Below, piece after piece: positions 8,251 through 17,909 of a DNA stretch of 26,365 nt. The notes below the pieces were generated by a model, which was given only the letters and a program-made list of their open reading frames with translations, searched no databases and was not told the origin of the DNA. A program made the translations under genes and the position numbers. The stretch lies in the NCBI GenBank assembly GCA_963923035.1, contig CAWUKT010000096.1:1-26365 (forward strand), given 5' to 3'. Source of the stretch: CAWUKT01 sp963923035. Its GTDB lineage: Bacteria; Bacteroidota; Bacteroidia; J057; JADKCL01. Within the stretch, counting starts at the first letter, position 1. The number at the start of each line of letters is the position of its first letter.

Positions 8251-8282
8251 AGTAATGTATTTTTTTGCTTTGGGTGTATTGA

Positions 8283-9578
8283 TCAATGTTGTCTTTTGGG
8301 TTGAATCGGTTCAATCTTCGGGCAGAGTATCCAAATACTGCCCATGGCGATGAAGGCCAGTGCAGCCCCAATGATGAAGGCGGGCGTATAGTTGCCACCC
8401 TGGGTGAGCCAGGGGACGAGCGCGGTCATGCCCGCGACCACGAGCTTGGCCGACATGCCGGCGAAGCCGGACAGGGTGCCGACCGATTTTCCGCTGAAAA
8501 AGTCGCTGGGCAGGGTCTGGACGTTTCCAATTGCCGTCTGGAAGCCAAACAGGATCACGCCCATGATCAGGACCGCGTTGATCGGTCCCCCAGGATTGGC
8601 CATCGCGACCAATGAGGGAAGCATGATCAGGCAGCCCAGGGAAATCACCATTTTTCGGGTCCGATCGATGCTCCAACCGTCCTTTATCCGGTTTTGGGCC
8701 AACAGGCCCCCAAACCATGCGCCCAGCATCGCACCTACATAAGGCACCCAGCCGTACAGCCCGATGGATTTCACATCCATGTCGTAGACCTCGTGGAGGT
8801 AAATCGGAATCCAAAACACAAAGAGCCACCAAATGGGGTCGATGGCCGCTGAGGCCAGGATGACGCCCCAGCTTTGTTTGTGCGAGAGCAGTTCTCCTAC
8901 ATTCGGGGTGTATTCCTCTTCGGTATCCTGTTCATTCTTCTGCCCACTGAGGATATATTCCCGCTCCTTGTCCGTGATCCAGGGATGGCTCTTCGGGGGC
9001 GCTTTGACCAGAATCAACCACGGAACCAACCACAACAAGCCCACCAGGCCGATGATGACAAAAATGGCCTGCCAACCGAAGTACACGGACAATACGCCGA
9101 TTAACGGGATCGAAATGATCCCCCCGATGGCCGCGCCGGAATTGAAGATTCCCTGCGCAAACGCCCGTTCTTTGGAGGGAAACCAAATGGCGTTGGCCTT
9201 GGCAGCGCCGGGCCAGTTTCCTGCCTCGGCCACGCCGAGGATGGAGCGGAAGACCGCAAAGAGGCCCACTGAGGAGGCCAGCGCGTGCAACGCCGTCGCC
9301 ACGGACCATACCCCAATCGACAGGACGAATCCCATCCGGGTCCCAATCCAATCGAAGATTTTCCCGAAAATGGCCTGTCCCGCGGCGTAGGAAAAAACAA
9401 AAATGATGGAGATCAGCGAATACATGGCCTTGGTATCCTCGAACGGCTTCTCGGGATACAATTCCTCCGCGATCTGGGGCCAGAGTACGTTCAGCGACTG
9501 CCGGTCGATGTAATTGATGACCGTGGCAAACGCGATCAGGCCGATGACCCACCACCTAAGTCCTCTTAATTTTTTCAT
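8283..9578 (-). CDS. MFS uronate transporter (anion:cation symporter type)
   Basis: This 431-residue polytopic inner-membrane protein shows about 12 hydrophobic segments. The first helix ends in INYIDRQSLNVLWP, a signature of the hexuronate/ACS branch of the major facilitator superfamily (ExuT-like). A loop motif IFDWIGTRMGF matches the family's D.(I/L)G.R pattern between helices 2 and 3, and EAGNWPGAAK lies in helix 4. A charged central loop (about 200-225) separates the two halves. It probably imports DEH or unsaturated uronate made in the periplasm by the PL17 lyase. Its ATG overlaps the cupin stop by 4 bp (ATGA), implying translational coupling, and the SDR follows 32 bp later. Exact substrate and coupling ion are inferred. 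Confidence 0.93.
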   Translation of the reverse strand: MKKLRGLRWWVIGLIAFATVINYIDRQSLNVLWPQIAEELYPEKPFEDTKAMYSLISIIFVFSYAAGQAIFGKIFDWIGTRMGFVLSIGVWSVATALHALASSVGLFAVFRSILGVAEAGNWPGAAKANAIWFPSKERAFAQGIFNSGAAIGGIISIPLIGVLSVYFGWQAIFVIIGLVGLLWLVPWLILVKAPPKSHPWITDKEREYILSGQKNEQDTEEEYTPNVGELLSHKQSWGVILASAAIDPIWWLFVFWIPIYLHEVYDMDVKSIGLYGWVPYVGAMLGAWFGGLLAQNRIKDGWSIDRTRKMVISLGCLIMLPSLVAMANPGGPINAVLIMGVILFGFQTAIGNVQTLPSDFFSGKSVGTLSGFAGMSAKLVVAGMTALVPWLTQGGNYTPAFIIGAALAFIAMGSIWILCPKIEPIQPKRQH

Positions 9579-9940
9579 ACACTGTCTTTCATGGGGAAGC
9601 CAAGGAAATCCTCACGGACCGGGCTGAACACGTCGATCAGGGCGCCGGGCTTGGTACATACGCAGCCGTGCATCAGGTGCGGGAGGACGTAGAATGAATC
9701 GCCAGCCTTCAGGGTTTTGACCTCGCCATCGATCGTCATCTCGAATTCGCCGCTCTCAACATAGGTCACCTGGGAATGGTAATGCTGGTGCATCTGCCCC
9801 ACTGCGCCTTCCTCAAAAACCGCCTTTACCAGCATGATCTTATCGTCATAGCCCATGATCTGCCGTTTCAGACCGGGAGCGACCTCTTCGTAGGGAGTGT
9901 CGGCGTTGAAGAAAAATCCTTTGGTAGGTTCTATGTTCAT
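9575..9940 (-). CDS. kdgF: KdgF-like cupin (unsaturated uronate linearisation)
   Basis: This small 121-residue single-domain cupin has metal-binding residues in GQMHQHYHSQVTYVESGEFE (H51, H53, Q57 likely) and a second-motif His in PHLMHG (H91). KdgF proteins convert 4,5-unsaturated monouronates from pectin or alginate lyases into the linear keto form (DEH), and this gene lies between PL17, which makes that product, and the uronate transporter. No signal peptide is seen, so it should act in the cytoplasm. I chose ATG 9940; the open frame extends 37 codons upstream, but that part lies inside the PL17 gene in another frame. It starts 5 bp after the PL17 stop and overlaps the transporter start by 4 bp. 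Confidence 0.88.
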   Translation of the reverse strand: MNIEPTKGFFFNADTPYEEVAPGLKRQIMGYDDKIMLVKAVFEEGAVGQMHQHYHSQVTYVESGEFEMTIDGEVKTLKAGDSFYVLPHLMHGCVCTKPGALIDVFSPVREDFLGFPMKDSV

Positions 9941-9945
9941 TGTTT

Positions 9946-12198
9946 TTACTGTTTTGCTTTGGTGATGTAATAGGGCCCCTGCCACTTGTATTGGGTGTCC
10001 GCATCGACTTTGTGCCGGGCATCCACGGAGAAATCCGCGTTGGCAATGCAAATGGTATAGGCGAGGTCCTCGTTCGTCTCGATGCGGAGCACCGTATAGG
10101 AATCGTTGTCGAGGAGGGTTTGGACTTTGGAAATTGCCGGGTAGGGGCGCAAGGGAATCTCACTGACTGCCGAATAGTCTCCGTGGGGCTCAATGGTTGA
10201 GACAAACGTTCCTCCCTGAACGCCTTCTTTGCGATGGATCAGCACTGGATCCGACCGCAAATTGAAATTGGGATCGTTGGCCCCCAGACGTCCGGCGATG
10301 ACCTCATCGGAAGCCGAAATCGTACTGGTTCTCGTGTAGAATTTTCCGTGGGTGAACCACGTGAATTGCAGGAAATCAGCTTCCGCCTTGCCCCGAGCGG
10401 TCTCCCAAACGTGCTGATAGCCGAAGTCCGTCCCCAAGGGCGACAATGAGCTGCTGGCCTCCAAATCGGCATTGAGCTGCATCAGGTGGCCGGTATGCCA
10501 GAAGGGAAGATCCAATGTGCATTTGCGCTCCGTCTTCACCCGGAAAACATCTACGATGAAGGGGCCGATGGCCGGATCGTCGTTGATCAGGAACAAGGTC
10601 CGGTGGAGCTGGGCGTTTTCATAGGCATGTCCATCCAAGGCGCTCACCACCTGGTGGGCCGGATCGCTCACATCGCTGAAAAACAATTGAGAACTGTTTT
10701 TTTCTCCCTCCGCCACCTTCCCCTTAAAATGGGACGTCTCATCCATGACCACCGTATTGTGGGCGACGGATTGCTTGGCGAAACTCTTGTTTTCCGGCAG
10801 GTAGCGCCCGCCGCCTTTCTGGTCGATGTTGACCCATCGGGCCGATCCGTAATCCTGAACGCCCTCCCCTTTTTCGTCGTAAACCGAGATGCCCAGACGG
10901 TCAAAATGCCCGTGTCCCATTCCCTGCGCCGCGTATTTGAACAGCACACACAGCTCTTTTTCTCCATCCCGCGTCCTCAGAATGCTCAGTCCTCCCCGCT
11001 TTCCATCGTGGCCGTCGGTATACACCTGCGATTGGTGCTGGAACGGCTTGGTTTTCCCGACGTGGATGTCCCGCGCGACGATATACCCCGAGAAATCCAG
11101 GGTCACGGTGCCTTGCTCCTCGGCAATGGCCAGCAATTGGGGATCTTGGCCCATGCTCGCGTAGCCGATGTCCACCGCGGCAATCACTTCCCGGGACAGC
11201 CAGGACATCCCTTTTTGGGCGTCGTTGATGGGGAAAAAGCGGCCCTGGGCATCCGTTTGGTTGAGCAGGGCATAAATGGATTTCTTGAAAATGCCGTCGC
11301 GGTAATTGAAAATATCGAGGTCGGGACGGTTGTGGGCGAGGGCATTGCCAAACAACAGAAAGGGCGTCATGGCATAGCGGAGGTAATAGGGACCTTCCGT
11401 GAAGTGGCCATCGGGGGAAAAAGAATAGTCCAGCTGGGCAAGGAAACCCGCTTTTCGAATCCCGTCCACCTTGATATAGCCGCCATCGTTGTCGCGTTGA
11501 TCGGCCGAAAGGCCATCGTCCTGGATACCGTACAAGGCCCTTTGCACCAATTCTTCATCGTCCATCACCAAGCCAATCATACCCACCGCCGCATTGCCCC
11601 AAGTGGAATGGTTGTGGATGCGGTTGAAGAATTGGGGATTCTCAATGGAAATGAAATCGGCGTAGGGTCGGAACAGCTGGGTATTGAGCAATTCGACCTC
11701 CTCCGGATTCAACCAATCGTAAATGCAATCGTAGGCCTGGCTGACATACACCAACCAATTGGCATCGTTGAGGCATTGCCAGAAGATTTTGCCGGTGGCG
11801 TAGGACTTGCGGGTCGGATGAAGATCGAGCTGGGGAAACAGATCGGCGTATTCCAACAGCATGTCCCGGATATAAACGGCGTACTTTTCGTTCCCGGTAA
11901 TCTGGAACAGGTTTCCGGCCTTCTGAAGAATGAAAAAGTTCCGCTTGTGGCGCTCGTGGGTATATCCCCCGGCCATGTCCTTCGGCACCGGCACATCAAT
12001 TCCCAACTCTATTTCAGCATCCACCTCGGCCTGCGTGGCTTCCAGGGCCCGGTCAAACAGCGGCGCCGTCCCCAAATGGGCCCGCACCGCCTTCACTCCT
12101 TCGACGGTCAGGAGCAGACGAGGATGGGATTGCGCCATCGCCACGGTGGCGAAGAAGCTACCCATGAGGAATATTGATATTTTCAGTCTCCAACTCAT
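9946..12198 (-). CDS. PL17 oligoalginate lyase (exo-acting)
   Basis: This 750-residue protein has the two-domain layout of PL17 alginate lyases: an alpha-barrel (about 25-390) and a heparinase II/III-like beta-sandwich (about 395-740). Conserved residues expected for catalysis are visible: NHSTWGNAA (N196, H197), EGPYYLRYA (Y271/Y272), GMGHGHFDRLG (H429, H431) and QDYGSARWVN (Y450). It should release unsaturated monouronates from oligoalginate. The N-terminus is a standard signal peptide with likely cleavage after AMA (residue 22), without a lipobox Cys, so a periplasmic location is likely. ATG 12198 is 37 bp after the PL6 stop. It supplies the substrate for KdgF, encoded 5 bp downstream. Confidence 0.95.
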   Translation of the reverse strand: MSWRLKISIFLMGSFFATVAMAQSHPRLLLTVEGVKAVRAHLGTAPLFDRALEATQAEVDAEIELGIDVPVPKDMAGGYTHERHKRNFFILQKAGNLFQITGNEKYAVYIRDMLLEYADLFPQLDLHPTRKSYATGKIFWQCLNDANWLVYVSQAYDCIYDWLNPEEVELLNTQLFRPYADFISIENPQFFNRIHNHSTWGNAAVGMIGLVMDDEELVQRALYGIQDDGLSADQRDNDGGYIKVDGIRKAGFLAQLDYSFSPDGHFTEGPYYLRYAMTPFLLFGNALAHNRPDLDIFNYRDGIFKKSIYALLNQTDAQGRFFPINDAQKGMSWLSREVIAAVDIGYASMGQDPQLLAIAEEQGTVTLDFSGYIVARDIHVGKTKPFQHQSQVYTDGHDGKRGGLSILRTRDGEKELCVLFKYAAQGMGHGHFDRLGISVYDEKGEGVQDYGSARWVNIDQKGGGRYLPENKSFAKQSVAHNTVVMDETSHFKGKVAEGEKNSSQLFFSDVSDPAHQVVSALDGHAYENAQLHRTLFLINDDPAIGPFIVDVFRVKTERKCTLDLPFWHTGHLMQLNADLEASSSLSPLGTDFGYQHVWETARGKAEADFLQFTWFTHGKFYTRTSTISASDEVIAGRLGANDPNFNLRSDPVLIHRKEGVQGGTFVSTIEPHGDYSAVSEIPLRPYPAISKVQTLLDNDSYTVLRIETNEDLAYTICIANADFSVDARHKVDADTQYKWQGPYYITKAKQ

Positions 12199-12235
12199 TC
12201 TTCTCAGTATCAGGAGGGCCCACTTGCCCCTTCCA

Positions 12236-14497
12236 TCAATTGAATTTCAAGTCTTTGTCTTCATAGGACCCGTCGTGGGTCACCACCTTGTCCGTATTGT
12301 TGAATTGGCTTTCCAGAATCCGCGTGATCGGATCGCCGACCACCAGGTGGAGTTTCAACGGCTTGCAATCCGTGAATTCGCAGCCCGAGATCATCGTGTA
12401 TTGGACGCCGTGGAGGGCCACCGAAGCGGCCGCCTTGTTCCGCTTGTTGTCGCCAATGTTTTTGAAGGTGGAATTGGTCAGGGAGAGCATCGGGCCGAAG
12501 GTACTTTCGTCCCGGCCACCCCGGTGGAGGTTCAGGACTGTGCCTCCGATATCGGTGAAGGTACACTGGTCAATCACCACGTTTTCCGCACTGTAAATGC
12601 CGATGTCATCGATCTCAGCATCCAATTGGAGGACGGAGCCGCTGATTTGCTCAAAGGTCGAATTGCGCACCAGGATGGAATCAGCGAAGGTATTTTTGTA
12701 AATCCGCAGCACGTTGAAGCTGTGGTTCACGTCAAGGTCGGTGAAGTCACAATCTTCGATCAGCAATTTGTAATTGCGGTTCATGGAGTAGCGGCTGGTC
12801 CGGATCACCGAATTGCCCGAGTAATCGGGGCAATCCCGGCCGTCGATCCGCAGGTTCTTCAGCGTAAGGGCGCCGCCATTTTCAATGTTGAACAGGGAGT
12901 TCTTCTCGAAGAGTAAAGTCGGCTTGGCGCCCTTGGCCTTGACCGTCACCGGATGGTGCAGGTCAATCGATTTCGTCATCAGGTATTCACCTTCCGACAG
13001 TTCGAGGATGTCCCCCGGGCTGGAAGTCTTGACGGCATCAAACAGGGTATTGGTGCCGGGGGCCACCGCGATGGTCGTGCCGGTATTGAACCGGACTTCC
13101 TGCTCCTCCAGCGGGTACCAGCTGACTCCGGTATTCTCCGGCGTGGCGTGGGGTTTCACCTCCGAGATGCCCGCCTTGATGGACTGGTTGGCGGGCATCA
13201 GGATTCCGCTCTCGTCCCGCACGAACTCAATCTTCGAGGTGGAGAAGCCGCTGGGAGCAATCGGCTCGATATTGGGGCTGAGGACGTTGTCGGAGAAGGA
13301 AATGCCGCTGATGTCGTCGTACACGGTGAACAGATCGGGCTTGGTCTCATTGTAGAAAATATTGCCCGAGACCGTTGTATTTTCTGGGACGGCGCTGCGC
13401 TCAGCGTCGCTCCCCGCGCACAATTGTACGTAGTCACAATTGACGAAGGTATTGTTGGAGGCCTCCGAGTTGATGACCTGGAAATAGCGGTTGATGGGCG
13501 AATCCGGCACGCCATTCATGATGACGAGGGCACCGCGGAAGCGGTAGCCGGTCAATCCTTCACAGTAATTGTTGATGACGCGCTGGCTTTCGTTGATGAT
13601 CCGAATGCCGCCGGTATTCGATTTGCCGTTGCCAAAAAAGTAATTGCTTTCCACCAGCGTTTCATTTCCGTGGCGCATCGTCAGCGTACCCTGGCACTCA
13701 TGGAAAGTATTGTAGCGAAAGGTATTCTGGCAGCTTTTGTTGGAAATGATCTCGTGTTCTCCGTTGCAGCGGTCGAAATAATTGTATTCAACAGTGGTAT
13801 TGGAGTTGGTGAGGGAATAATGACTGGTGCCAATGCGCATGGTTTCCCCGCCATTGCTGCCCAAAATGGGGTGGTGGCCGAAGTAGTTGTGGTCGATGAG
13901 GTGCTTGTTTTCCCGACTTTCCTCCGTATTCAACCGCACCGCAAGAGTGACCCCAACATTCCGCTTTCCGACCAATAGGTTGTGGTCGAAGCGGTTGTTT
14001 TTCCCGTAAATCCCCACCCAGTAATCCGATTCAAAGCGCTCGGGGTTGTTGTAATTGTCCACCACGCATTCGGTGACCCGGCAATTGTAGCAGAGCTGTT
14101 CCTTGCTGGCGCGCATGGAAATCACCTCGCTGGTCGGGGTATAGCCATTTTTGAAGACCAAACCCTCCACCACCAAATGCTCCCCGCCCATTTTCAGATA
14201 GGACTGTCCTTCCAGCGTGGTTTTTCCTTTTTCCTGCACCGTCAACACAATGGGCTTCTCCTCCGTTCCCCGCCCGGTAAAAATGAGCTCCGCATCCTCC
14301 CACACTCCGTTGGCCAAAACGATTTGGTCGCCGGGTTGGGCATTTTGAACGGCCTCATTGAACTCTTCGATGGTCTTGACCAGTCCTTCCGGTTCCGCCG
14401 CGGCTGGATTTTCGCAGGCAGAAAGGACCAGGCTCCCGATGCAGATCACCAGGAGGGAGAAGAGAGAGCGGTTTCGGAAAATGGAGGTAAAAAGCAT
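12236..14497 (-). CDS. PL6 alginate lyase lipoprotein (chondroitinase B-like)
   Basis: This 753-residue lipoprotein has Cys28 in LVLSAC. Residues about 37-420 form a right-handed parallel beta-helix with the PL6 signature NGGETMRIG (215-223), GEHEIISNKS (K254 as likely base) and LTMRHGNE (R275 as likely acid). A second beta-helix-like region (about 480-750) has repeated short N/T-rich turns, matching the two-domain form known for some PL6 enzymes. Members act on alginate, often on MG or G-rich blocks. I chose ATG 14497, which gives a clean lipoprotein signal; a TTG 33 bp upstream is possible but weaker and would overlap the preceding gene's end. It lies 29 bp after the PL7 stop. Endo- versus exo-mode cannot be read from sequence. 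Confidence 0.94.
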   Translation of the reverse strand: MLFTSIFRNRSLFSLLVICIGSLVLSACENPAAAEPEGLVKTIEEFNEAVQNAQPGDQIVLANGVWEDAELIFTGRGTEEKPIVLTVQEKGKTTLEGQSYLKMGGEHLVVEGLVFKNGYTPTSEVISMRASKEQLCYNCRVTECVVDNYNNPERFESDYWVGIYGKNNRFDHNLLVGKRNVGVTLAVRLNTEESRENKHLIDHNYFGHHPILGSNGGETMRIGTSHYSLTNSNTTVEYNYFDRCNGEHEIISNKSCQNTFRYNTFHECQGTLTMRHGNETLVESNYFFGNGKSNTGGIRIINESQRVINNYCEGLTGYRFRGALVIMNGVPDSPINRYFQVINSEASNNTFVNCDYVQLCAGSDAERSAVPENTTVSGNIFYNETKPDLFTVYDDISGISFSDNVLSPNIEPIAPSGFSTSKIEFVRDESGILMPANQSIKAGISEVKPHATPENTGVSWYPLEEQEVRFNTGTTIAVAPGTNTLFDAVKTSSPGDILELSEGEYLMTKSIDLHHPVTVKAKGAKPTLLFEKNSLFNIENGGALTLKNLRIDGRDCPDYSGNSVIRTSRYSMNRNYKLLIEDCDFTDLDVNHSFNVLRIYKNTFADSILVRNSTFEQISGSVLQLDAEIDDIGIYSAENVVIDQCTFTDIGGTVLNLHRGGRDESTFGPMLSLTNSTFKNIGDNKRNKAAASVALHGVQYTMISGCEFTDCKPLKLHLVVGDPITRILESQFNNTDKVVTHDGSYEDKDLKFN

Positions 14498-14526
14498 AAG
14501 GTTGCAGTGTCTGAGTCGTGGGAAAA

Positions 14527-15450
14527 TCAATGCTCGACCGTCAATTTGTAAATTTTCACCCGGGCAAATGATCCTTCGTCCCTGGATTGGAAGTAGTTGC
14601 CCGCTTTGAAATAGTTCTCAAAGATGCCCCACTTCTCCATGTTGATGTCCTCGTAGGTTTTGTATTCGGAGTTGTTTAAGCCGATGACCATTTTCCCCTC
14701 TGACACTTCAATTTCCAGGTTAAAGGGGCGGAATCCAACCTCCTGTTCGAAGGTAAAGCCCTCGTCATTGTCCCAGGACGATTCGTGCAGCAACTCCTCG
14801 TCGCTGAGGTTTCGAGAGGCCAATACCTTGGATTTCACCCTGATCTTGCCGTTTTGCCAGTAGATTTTCAGGATGGGCGGCGCATTGTTGTCGTCTTCTC
14901 CGATCAGGTCGCGCTGCTCATTGGTCAGGCGACCGTGGATCTGGGCGATGATGGTCTTGTGATATTTCCCCTTGCTGTCCCGCGAAATGGCATCGATGGC
15001 ATACCTTCCCTTCATCACCCCGCCATCCGCAAAGGTCCAGTTCACATTGTTTTCCCCCGGCACCATTTGCTCCCTCAATTCCGACCGCGAATACTTGGTG
15101 TTGCGTGTTGTGGAACTGGTGGGCATGGCGTAGAAAACAATGGAGCCATCGGAAGAATCGATGTACATGTACTCCCGGGCAACATCGTGGGTCGCAAAAT
15201 CCAAAATCTCCGGCGGCTCAATCTCGTACGGTTTCCCCTTTTCATTCGCAATCGGCAGGGTCACTTTCCAGTGACTCAGGTCGACGTCGGGGAGCCGCAC
15301 CTTCTTCGACTTCTTTTTCTTTTTTTTCGCCTTCGATTTTTCAATCCCCTGGCCCAACTCTGAAGCGCTACCTGCCGGATTTTGGCAAATAGCGCTACCA
15401 GAGAAAACGAGTGTTAAAAAGATCGTAAGGAATATCAGCTTCAAATTCAT
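14527..15450 (-). CDS. PL7 alginate lyase with poly-lysine linker
   Basis: This 307-residue secreted lyase has a signal peptide at 1-22 without a good lipobox, so it is periplasmic or released. Residues 38-50 are an extremely basic linker (KSKAKKKKKKSKK). The PL7 domain (about 54-307) has RSELRE (122-127), QIH (170-172) and YFKAGNYFQ (280-288), the motifs that line the active cleft. It is clearly different from the paired PL7 domains at the window ends and represents another subfamily. ATG 15450 is 18 bp after the stop of the PKD lipoprotein, and the PL6 gene follows 29 bp later. The basic stretch could interact with polyanionic alginate or the cell envelope; that is a guess. Confidence 0.94.
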   Translation of the reverse strand: MNLKLIFLTIFLTLVFSGSAICQNPAGSASELGQGIEKSKAKKKKKKSKKVRLPDVDLSHWKVTLPIANEKGKPYEIEPPEILDFATHDVAREYMYIDSSDGSIVFYAMPTSSTTRNTKYSRSELREQMVPGENNVNWTFADGGVMKGRYAIDAISRDSKGKYHKTIIAQIHGRLTNEQRDLIGEDDNNAPPILKIYWQNGKIRVKSKVLASRNLSDEELLHESSWDNDEGFTFEQEVGFRPFNLEIEVSEGKMVIGLNNSEYKTYEDINMEKWGIFENYFKAGNYFQSRDEGSFARVKIYKLTVEH

Positions 15451-15468
15451 CTCTATTGCACTGCTTGA

Positions 15469-16407
15469 TTAGGGCTTGGGATAGACCTTGACGTTGTCGA
15501 CGTAGGCATCCACATCGGTCACGCCGTAGAGGAGAATCGCAATTTCACCGCTGGCGTTCGCCGTGAACGACTGCTCCACTTTCGTGAACACGCCTTTTCC
15601 GAGTACCTCGGTTCCCACATTCATCGCGAGGGGGGCGGCATCGAAAGCGGGGATGGCATTGGCACCGTCGGAGAAATGCCCGTCAATGATCCCACCAATG
15701 ATCCGGTTCCCACCGGGCGCGTCGCCGGATTGCTCGGCCGGAGTCTTGATCGAATATTCGTACTCGAGGATATACTCCTCATTCGGAGAGACCACAATGG
15801 CCTGGTAAGCATAGCGGGTATTCGCACTCAGGTAGGCTCCCGCGCTGGTGGACATGGTCCATTTGGCGCCCCGGGTTTTGCTCCCCGTATCGGCTCCCTC
15901 AATGTCCAGGAACGATCCATCCGAGCTGGAATTGAACGGGCTCGTGGTGCCGCCGGTGAAGGAAGAGAATTTCCAATCGTCCTGGCCCTCTTCGAAATCG
16001 CCATTCAGGATTTCCGGGGTAATTGCCACGAAAACGTCGATGACGTCTACATCTTTGGTAATGGTGCTCGAAGCTCCATTCTCATCGCTTACCGTCAGGG
16101 TTACCGGATAGGTTCCCTCACCAGGATAGGTGAAAGTTGGGTCCTGCTCAGTGGACGTATTTCCATCACCAAAGTCCCATAAGTACCGGGTATTTTCGAT
16201 GGAGAGGTCAGTGAAAATGATCGTTCTGAAGTCATTTCCATCCGGGATATAGGAAAAGTCAGCATTGGGCAGGACGGTGTCGATTTTCGAGTTGGAATCG
16301 GGCAATTCAAATTCGAACGCCTTCTCACAACTGGCAAATAGACACAGGGACAGCACGGTCAGGCAAGCCAGGGAAATTTTACCGAATGAATATTGTATCT
16401 GTTTCAT
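15469..16407 (-). CDS. PKD-domain lipoprotein, probable alginate surface glycan-binding protein
   Basis: This 312-residue lipoprotein has Cys27 in LFASC. A PKD domain covers about 48-122, with the diagnostic WDFGDG (77-82) and YPVTLTVSD (100-108). The remaining part (130-312) begins ILNGDFEEGQDDWKF and ends AYVDNVKVYPKP, the pattern of a jelly-roll carbohydrate-binding fold. It occupies the slot directly after SusD, where SusE/F-like surface glycan-binding proteins are normally encoded, so it probably holds alginate at the cell surface for SusCD. ATG 16407 is 32 bp after the SusD stop; a TTG at 16443 is rejected because the ATG gives a compact lipoprotein signal. No catalytic motif is seen. 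Confidence 0.85.
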   Translation of the reverse strand: MKQIQYSFGKISLACLTVLSLCLFASCEKAFEFELPDSNSKIDTVLPNADFSYIPDGNDFRTIIFTDLSIENTRYLWDFGDGNTSTEQDPTFTYPGEGTYPVTLTVSDENGASSTITKDVDVIDVFVAITPEILNGDFEEGQDDWKFSSFTGGTTSPFNSSSDGSFLDIEGADTGSKTRGAKWTMSTSAGAYLSANTRYAYQAIVVSPNEEYILEYEYSIKTPAEQSGDAPGGNRIIGGIIDGHFSDGANAIPAFDAAPLAMNVGTEVLGKGVFTKVEQSFTANASGEIAILLYGVTDVDAYVDNVKVYPKP

Positions 16408-16439
16408 TTTACGAATGCTTTCAAGGTGAAAAATGGGGA

Positions 16440-17891
16440 TCAATAACCAGGATTCTGGGTGAGCAGGCCATTGCTGAGGTTGATTTCCCGGGAAGGAATG
16501 GGAAGCAACAATTTACGGGCGTTGTAGCTGCCGTACCCCATGGCCGTGGCGTGGGCGCTCAGAACCGCATCGGCCACTCCGAAGCGAACCAGGTCGAAGA
16601 AGCGGTGATTTTCGAACGCCAGCTCCACCCTTCTCTCGGCGAGCAGGGCTTCCTTGGTCAGGACAGAGGGGCGGTCGGCGACCGCATCAAATCCGGCCCG
16701 GGTGCGCACGGCCATGTAGGCATCGATGGCGGTCGGGTCCGTGGTTTCCAGTCCCCCGGCCATAAGGGCCTCCGCGTGCATGAGCAGGACATCGGCGTAG
16801 CGCAGCACGATCCAATCGTTCCCCGCATCGCGGGCGTTGGGGCCGTAGGACGGCGGCGTCAGGGAAAGGTCGGAGCCTTCCGGCAAAAACTTGATGACTT
16901 CCGTCTTCGTGCCGAAGGTGACATAGGACAAGGAGTCCCGGATGCCACCGTAGGTATCAAATTCTGCGATGAGGTTGGCGTTGACCATGTTGAGCCCATC
17001 TTCCCGTCCCTGACGGAAGGTCGAAGTGAATTCGGAAGAGAAACTCTGGCTTTCCAGAGTATTCCCGGCCTGGTATTCGATGGCAAAAATGATCTCGCTG
17101 TTCAATTCGTTGTAAAATACGTCGTTGAAATCGGCCTGAAGGACAAATTCTCCGCTGGAAATGATGTCCTGGCACAATTGAGCGGCCATGCTGTACATCC
17201 GGTCGGGCTGGGTCATGTAGACCTTGGCCAGCAAGCCCTGGGCCGCCGCCCGGGAAGCGCGGGACTTATAGGTATTGTCGAGCACGTTGATGGCCTCTTC
17301 CAAGTCCACCACGATTTGCTGGTAGACTTCCGCGACCGGCCTTCTCACGAAGAGCGCTTCGTTGTCGGTGGGACCGACGACCGTGGTGACCAACGGCACA
17401 TCGCCGTACAGGCGGACCAGGTTGAAGTAGGCATAGGCCCGCAGGAACTTGGCTTCGGCTGTGTACCGGGGCTGGTTCGCTTCATCGGCGACGTCGATGA
17501 AATCCAGGATATTGTTGGCCCGGAAAATGACCTCGTACATGGACTGGTAGTAGTCCTCAGACTGGACATTGTTCGGGTTGACGAGGTAGCGGTGGAAATC
17601 GGCCTTGGAGCCTTCCAGGGTCGCGCTCTGCGTATTGTCCGAGCGGTGCTCGGTGAGGAGGTATTCGAATTGAATGCCCCGGTTGGAATTGATGATGCTG
17701 GTGGTGGTATTTTCATTGACCCCCTGAATCGCATCGTAAATCCCGATGATTCCCGCCTCGACATCTTCATCGGTGGTGTAGAAGGTTTCCGTCACGACCG
17801 CAGTATCGGGGAGCGGATTCAGGAATTCTTTTTTACAGCCAACCAGACCGAGACCAATTGCTGTGATGAATAAGTATGTATAGATCTTCAT
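16440..17891 (-). CDS. susD: SusD/RagB-family outer-membrane glycan-binding lipoprotein
   Basis: This 483-residue protein has a lipoprotein signal with Cys19 (LGLVGC) followed by KKEFLNPLPD, standard for SusD. The SusD alpha-helical TPR-like scaffold is recognisable from YDAIQGVNE, YQSMYEVIFRANNILDFI, AEAKFLRAYAYFNLVRLYGDVPLV and the C-terminal ERRVELAFENHRFFDLVRFG, all family hallmarks. SusD forms the lid on the SusC barrel and captures oligosaccharide, here presumably alginate oligomers given the lyases in the same operon. ATG 17891 lies 18 bp after the SusC stop; a TTG three codons upstream is less likely. Confidence 0.96.
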   Translation of the reverse strand: MKIYTYLFITAIGLGLVGCKKEFLNPLPDTAVVTETFYTTDEDVEAGIIGIYDAIQGVNENTTTSIINSNRGIQFEYLLTEHRSDNTQSATLEGSKADFHRYLVNPNNVQSEDYYQSMYEVIFRANNILDFIDVADEANQPRYTAEAKFLRAYAYFNLVRLYGDVPLVTTVVGPTDNEALFVRRPVAEVYQQIVVDLEEAINVLDNTYKSRASRAAAQGLLAKVYMTQPDRMYSMAAQLCQDIISSGEFVLQADFNDVFYNELNSEIIFAIEYQAGNTLESQSFSSEFTSTFRQGREDGLNMVNANLIAEFDTYGGIRDSLSYVTFGTKTEVIKFLPEGSDLSLTPPSYGPNARDAGNDWIVLRYADVLLMHAEALMAGGLETTDPTAIDAYMAVRTRAGFDAVADRPSVLTKEALLAERRVELAFENHRFFDLVRFGVADAVLSAHATAMGYGSYNARKLLLPIPSREINLSNGLLTQNPGY

Positions 17892-17909
17892 GGTGAGCAA
17901 TGTTTCGAA

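Noticed and set aside
9941..10051. N-terminal extension of the KdgF cupin by 37 residues
   Set aside because: The extra part lies in the PL17 coding region in another frame and has no cupin features.
10486..12177. Long plus-strand open frame of 563 codons
   Set aside because: It is antisense to the clearly conserved PL17 gene; its translation has no domain and reflects GC-rich codon bias on the other strand.
16386..17873. Long plus-strand open frame of 495 codons
   Set aside because: It is the antisense shadow of SusD, with no family features and no plausible promoter.
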